Below, in pieces: positions 60,315 to 64,000 of a DNA stretch of 64,000 nt. The stretch spans positions 248,001 through 312,000 of the forward strand of contig NZ_SPHO01000002.1 of the NCBI RefSeq assembly GCF_005845215.1, given 5' to 3'. The translations under genes were made by a program, and so were the position numbers. Position 1 is the first letter of the stretch. Each line of letters opens with the position of its first letter. The DNA is from Clostridium sp. 1001271st1 H5. GTDB taxonomy: Bacteria; Bacillota; Clostridia; Lachnospirales; Lachnospiraceae. The notes below the pieces were generated by a model, which was given only the letters and a program-made list of their open reading frames with translations, did not search any database and had not been told where the DNA came from.

Positions 60315-60349
60315 AAGGTGTTCTCTCTCAAAGGGAGAGCACCTTTTTA
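60315..60349 (+). terminator. Terminator in the glnN leader
   Basis: AAGGTGTTCTCTC (60315-60327), loop TCAAA, GGGAGAGCACCTT (60333-60345) and a T-run: a 13-bp stem with two G-T pairs. It lies about 150 bp after the fba stop and only about 75 bp before the glnN start, so it may end fba transcripts or act as an attenuator for glnN. The remaining 217 bp gap is AT-rich, with a smaller hairpin CCACT/AGTGG near 60271-60289. Confidence 0.8.
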
Positions 60350-60422
60350 TTATATATCCGCGCGGACTTAATATAATTACGTGAAAAGAAGGATTTTGGA
60401 AAAGGAAGATAAAAAAGAGAGG

Positions 60423-62549
60423 ATGGAAAATTCTATGAGCGATGTATTGAATGTATCGGAGATGTTCGGTAAAAATGTATTCAATGACGCGGTGATGAGG
60501 GACCGTCTGCCAAAGAGCGTGTACAGGAAGTTAAAGAAGACCATCGAAGACGGGGCGGAGCTGGACCCCAGTATTGCAGATGTGGTTGCCCACGCCATGA
60601 AGGACTGGGCAATTGAGAGAGGGGCCACACACTATACCCACTGGTTCCAGCCTCTGACAGGAGTGACTGCGGAGAAGCATGATTCCTTTATCTCTGCTCC
60701 CTCCGACGGAAAGGTAATCATGGAATTTTCCGGCAAGGAGCTGATTAAGGGCGAGCCGGACGCATCTTCCTTCCCATCCGGCGGTCTGCGCGCCACCTTT
60801 GAGGCCAGAGGATATACGGTGTGGGATTGTACTTCTCCGGCCTTTCTGCGGGAAGACGCCATTGGCGTGACTTTGTGCATTCCGACCTCCTTCTGTTCCT
60901 ATAAGGGAGAGGCCCTGGATAAGAAGACGCCTCTGCTGCGCTCCATGCAGGCGGTTAACGAGCAGGCGTTAAGGATACTCCGTCTCTTTGGAAACACCAC
61001 GGCCAGGCGGGTGGCTCCGTCTGTTGGCGCTGAGCAGGAATACTTTCTGGTGGACAGGGAGAAATATTTACAGCGCAAGGACCTGATTTACACAGGCCGC
61101 ACCTTATTCGGCGCAATGCCTCCCAAGGGGCAGGAGCTGGAGGACCATTACTTTGGCGCCATCCGTGAGAGAATCGGCTCTTACATGAACGATGTAAATA
61201 AAGAGCTGTGGAAATTAGGAGTGCCTGCCAAGACACAGCACAACGAGGTGGCTCCGGCCCAGCATGAGCTTGCGCCCATCTACGAGGGCGTGAACCAGGC
61301 GGTTGACCATAACCAGATTGTTATGGAGACGCTTAAGAAGGTGGCCGGGCGCCACGGCATGGCCTGCCTTCTGCATGAGAAGCCGTTTGCAGGCGTCAAT
61401 GGCTCCGGTAAGCACGACAACTGGTCCCTGACAGCGGATGACGGCACCAATCTCCTGAATCCGGGCGACACGCCTCATGAAAACATCCAGTTTCTCCTGG
61501 TACTGGCATGTATCATCAAGGCAGTGGATATCCATGCAGACCTGCTCAGGGAATCCGCCTCTGACGTGGGAAATGACCACAGACTGGGAGCCAACGAAGC
61601 TCCTCCTGCCATCATATCCATTTTCCTGGGAGAGCAGCTTGAGGATGTAATCGACCAGCTGTGCAGCACCGGCGAGGCGACCCACTCCAAGCAGGGCGGC
61701 ACCTTAAAGACCGGCGTTGACATTCTTCCTGACCTGGATAAGGATGCCACGGACAGGAACCGTACATCACCCTTTGCCTTTACCGGCAATAAATTTGAGT
61801 TCCGCATGGTGGGGTCCTCGGACTCCATTGCTTCTCCCAATACCGTGCTGAACACCATTGTGGCGGAAGGCTTTAAGGAAGCAGCCGACATGCTGGAGAA
61901 GGCAGAGGACTTTGATATGGCTGTACATGATTTCATCAAGGAAACCCTGGCCGCGCATAAGAGAATCATTTTCAATGGAAATGGATATTCAGACGAGTGG
62001 GTGGCGGAGGCTGAGAGGAGAGGACTTCCAAACATCCGCTCCATGGTGGAGGCAATCCCGGCCCTGACAACAGATAAGGCAGTGAAGCTCTTCGAGGCGT
62101 TCGGGGTATTCACAAGGGCTGAGCTGGAGTCCAGGTCCGAGGTGGAATATGAGAACTATTCCAAGGCCATTAATATTGAGGCCAGAACCATGTATGACAT
62201 GGCCAGCAAGTCCATTATCCCCGCAGTCATCAAGTATACCACGCAGCTGGCCGCATCCATCGGCGCTGTAAAGGGCGTATGCCAGGAAGCGGATGTGAGC
62301 ACCCAGACAGAGCTGCTCTTGGAGACTTCCAGGCTGCTTGCAGAGACAAAGACAGCTCTTGCCCGTCTCTTAGAGGCAACGGAAAAGGCTTCCGCCGCTG
62401 AAGGCGGCAAGGTCCAGGCCATTGCATTCCACAGAGAGGTAGTGCCTGCCATGGAGGCTCTCCGGGCTCCGGTGGATAGGCTGGAGATGATTGTGGATAA
62501 GGAACTGTGGCCGATGCCCAGTTATGGGGATTTGATATTTGAGGTGTAA
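60423..62549 (+). CDS. glnN: Glutamine synthetase type III
   Basis: About 708 residues, the length of GSIII and much longer than GSI. The start is uncertain: ATG 60423, ATG 60435 or GTG 60381; none has an ideal RBS. Family-specific segments are [54 protein letters not shown] (ATP and glutamate site), [16 protein letters not shown] and [21 protein letters not shown]. It makes glutamine from glutamate, ammonia and ATP as the main nitrogen assimilation enzyme. Confidence 0.95.
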   Translation: MENSMSDVLNVSEMFGKNVFNDAVMRDRLPKSVYRKLKKTIEDGAELDPSIADVVAHAMKDWAIERGATHYTHWFQPLTGVTAEKHDSFISAPSDGKVIMEFSGKELIKGEPDASSFPSGGLRATFEARGYTVWDCTSPAFLREDAIGVTLCIPTSFCSYKGEALDKKTPLLRSMQAVNEQALRILRLFGNTTARRVAPSVGAEQEYFLVDREKYLQRKDLIYTGRTLFGAMPPKGQELEDHYFGAIRERIGSYMNDVNKELWKLGVPAKTQHNEVAPAQHELAPIYEGVNQAVDHNQIVMETLKKVAGRHGMACLLHEKPFAGVNGSGKHDNWSLTADDGTNLLNPGDTPHENIQFLLVLACIIKAVDIHADLLRESASDVGNDHRLGANEAPPAIISIFLGEQLEDVIDQLCSTGEATHSKQGGTLKTGVDILPDLDKDATDRNRTSPFAFTGNKFEFRMVGSSDSIASPNTVLNTIVAEGFKEAADMLEKAEDFDMAVHDFIKETLAAHKRIIFNGNGYSDEWVAEAERRGLPNIRSMVEAIPALTTDKAVKLFEAFGVFTRAELESRSEVEYENYSKAINIEARTMYDMASKSIIPAVIKYTTQLAASIGAVKGVCQEADVSTQTELLLETSRLLAETKTALARLLEATEKASAAEGGKVQAIAFHREVVPAMEALRAPVDRLEMIVDKELWPMPSYGDLIFEV

Positions 62550-62562
62550 GTCCGGAAAAACA

Positions 62563-62600
62563 GATATCAGGGTATCATAAAAATGGATATCAGGGTATCA
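62563..62600 (+). repeat. 15-bp direct repeat after glnN
   Basis: GATATCAGGGTATCA is present at 62563-62577 and 62586-62600, 23 bp apart, between the glnN stop and its terminator. No function is evident. Confidence 0.5.
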
Positions 62601-62626
62601 AGTGATATCACAGATAAACGGAAAAG

Positions 62627-62655
62627 AGTCTGCCGGTCAATGGGCAGGCTTTTTT
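62627..62655 (+). terminator. Terminator after glnN
   Basis: AGTCTGCC (62627-62634) and GGCAGGCT (62643-62650) form an 8-bp stem with one G-T pair, followed by TTTTT. Confidence 0.8.
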
Positions 62656-62703
62656 CGTATTCCGGATAGTTTTGGCTGGATGATATTTTCATTTACCGTT
62701 TAC

Positions 62704-62731
62704 TTGCATTTTTTAAATTGTGTGATATAAT
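62704..62731 (+). promoter_or_regulatory. Promoter of the LicC/LicA fusion gene
   Basis: TTGCAT (62704-62709) and TATAAT (62726-62731) with 16 bp spacing, 65 bp before the ATG at 62796. Confidence 0.6.
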
Positions 62732-62795
62732 GTTCATATATTTTTATAAAAAGATAAATTTGAACATAAACAGGCGGGGAAGCGAGGATTTCACA

Positions 62796-64000
62796 ATGGA
62801 CAGACATGGACTTGTATGCAGGGCAGTACTGGAGCAGCCGGATATCACCCAGAGGGAGCTGGCCGGAAAGCTGGATGTCTCCCTGGGCACGGCCAATGGC
62901 TTAATTAAGGAATGCCTGGCAAAGGGATATATAGGGGAGGAAAACAGCCCAAAGGGCAAGGCCAGGTGGCGGCTTATGCCGGAGGGGCAGAAGCTGTTAG
63001 ACCCATATAAGGTGGACGGCGCCCTTATTATAGCAGCCGGATTTGGCTCCCGCTTTGTACCCCTGACCTTTGAGACACCCAAAGGGCTTCTTGAGGTCTT
63101 TGGGGAGCGTATGATAGAGCGCCAGATTAAGCAGCTTCACGAAGCGGGCATCAGGAACATAACCATAGCCGTGGGATATCTGAAGGAGAAATTCGAATAC
63201 CTTATTGATAAATACGACGTGGAGCTTCTGTACAATCCTGAATATACCAGCAAGAATACCCTGACCACCATTTACCGGGCCAGGAAGGTGCTGGAAGGAC
63301 GCAACATGTACGTCCTGTCGTCGGACAACTGGATGCGGGAGAACATGTACCACGCCTATGAGTGCGGGGCCTGGTACAGCTCGGTTTTCCAGAAGGGAGA
63401 AACAAAGGAGTGGTGCCTTTGCTTCAACAAGAAGGGAAGGATAACGGATGTAAAGGTAGGAGGGCGGGACCAGTGGGTCATGTACGGTCCGGCTTATTTT
63501 TCGCGGGAATTTTCCAGGCAGTTCCTGCCTGTGCTGGAAGCCTACTATAAGACTCCGGGAACAGAACAGTTTTATTGGGAACAGGTCTATGTGGATATGC
63601 TGGAGGGGGAGGCCAGGCGGCGGCTGGAGGAGGAAAACAGCGGATTGCTGGAAGCAGCCCAGGCAGCCAGTGGTCTGGCGGCATCCGTATGGGATGAGAT
63701 AGAAATGGATGTGAACCGCCAGCCGGATGACCAGGTATATGAGTTTGAGAACCTGGAGGAGCTGCGTCTGTTCGACCCACGCTATCAGAATCATTCTGAC
63801 AATGCAGCCATGAGGCTGGTTGCAGAGGTGTTTAAGGTGCCGGAATCCCATATTAAGGACATACGCTGCCTGAAGGCAGGCATGACCAATAAGTCATTTC
63901 TTTTTAAGGTGGAGGACCGTCACTGTATCTGCCGCATACCCGGGCCGGGAACCGGGCTTCTGATTAACAGGAAACAGGAAAAAACCGTCTATGATGCCAT
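62796..64000 (+). CDS. wHTH + nucleotidyltransferase (LicC-like) + choline-kinase-like (LicA) fusion, 3' end cut by window
   Basis: The frame from ATG 62796 (GCGAGGA upstream) is open to the window end, 401 codons so far. Residues 1-65 form a MarR/winged-helix domain (ITQRELAGKLDVSLGTANGL). About 75-300 is a sugar-phosphate or choline-phosphate nucleotidyltransferase: LIIAAGFGSRFVPLTFETPK, then GERMIERQIKQLHEAGI and VLSSDNW. From about 345 a LicA/choline-kinase fold begins (IKDIRCLKAGMTNKSFLFKV, CICRIPGPGTG). In Haemophilus and pneumococcus LicA and LicC activate choline for surface polysaccharide decoration. Here the two are one polypeptide with a DNA-binding-like head. Confidence 0.9.
   Translation, partial: MDRHGLVCRAVLEQPDITQRELAGKLDVSLGTANGLIKECLAKGYIGEENSPKGKARWRLMPEGQKLLDPYKVDGALIIAAGFGSRFVPLTFETPKGLLEVFGERMIERQIKQLHEAGIRNITIAVGYLKEKFEYLIDKYDVELLYNPEYTSKNTLTTIYRARKVLEGRNMYVLSSDNWMRENMYHAYECGAWYSSVFQKGETKEWCLCFNKKGRITDVKVGGRDQWVMYGPAYFSREFSRQFLPVLEAYYKTPGTEQFYWEQVYVDMLEGEARRRLEEENSGLLEAAQAASGLAASVWDEIEMDVNRQPDDQVYEFENLEELRLFDPRYQNHSDNAAMRLVAEVFKVPESHIKDIRCLKAGMTNKSFLFKVEDRHCICRIPGPGTGLLINRKQEKTVYDA

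Noticed and set aside
1..64000. Mobile elements, prophage, CRISPR array, rRNA or tRNA genes
   Set aside because: No transposase, integrase, phage structural gene, spaced direct-repeat array or cloverleaf-forming sequence was recognised on either strand.

Overview
The window is about 64 kb of a mid-GC, low-repeat chromosome from an anaerobic Firmicute. Strong AGGAGG ribosome-binding sites, a T-box leader, GlnN-type glutamine synthetase, ferredoxin-dependent 2-oxoacid oxidoreductase, a BMP-type nucleoside ABC transporter and many GntR/LacI-controlled carbohydrate genes point to the Lachnospiraceae. It looks like the Enterocloster (Clostridium) bolteae/clostridioforme group; that is an inference from gene content, not from a marker gene. 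I see no rRNA, tRNA, CRISPR array, prophage or insertion sequence.

Layout. 1-7113 (+): nucleoside uptake and breakdown (BMP binding protein, ATPase, two permeases, GntR/UTRA regulator, DeoD-like phosphorylase, nucleoside hydrolase), closed by a terminator. 7221-17557 (+): a high-affinity potassium system, kdpFABC, followed by an unusual regulatory set: a KdpD sensor split into two proteins, a 65-residue membrane protein, two stand-alone RCK/TrkA-N proteins and KdpE. Phased CTTTATA-like repeats lie upstream of kdpF and of the RCK pair. 17737-26586 (+): housekeeping and envelope genes (BspA-like LRR protein, M18 aminopeptidase, trigger-factor-like lipoprotein, Xpt, HAD hydrolase, calcineurin-type phosphoesterase, M3 peptidase lipoprotein), convergent with an M13 peptidase lipoprotein (-). 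28938-30732 (+): a decayed rtcB2-prfH ribosome-repair locus, both genes broken. 30729-35476 (-): a sugar-acid-like catabolic cluster (two class II aldolases, MBL hydrolase, UPF0261 protein, GntP permease) with a divergent FCD-type GntR regulator. 36426-38792 (-): DUF3810 protein and an AI-2E/YtvI-type membrane protein. 38930-45419 (-): DapA-family aldolase, FAD oxidoreductase, TRAP transporter and LacI regulator, with repeated operator-like sites upstream. 45856-47661 (-): FeoB-like protein with degenerate GTPase motifs. 47934-51682 (+): DUF6483 protein, SUV3-like helicase, uracil permease. 51725-55943 (+): promoter, tryptophan-specifier T-box, iorA, iorB, paaK. 55957-64000: FeoA, a Cys/Asn-rich small protein, SfsA, threonine synthase, class II FBP aldolase, glutamine synthetase III, and a wHTH-LicC-LicA fusion cut by the window edge.

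The most interesting points are: (1) the Trp T-box on paaK/iorAB, which suggests that these genes run in the arylacetate-to-tryptophan direction when tryptophanyl-tRNA is uncharged; (2) the split KdpD and RCK regulatory cluster with its phased candidate KdpE sites; (3) the degenerate FeoB-like protein; and (4) the clear two-lesion decay of the RtcB2/PrfH repair operon.
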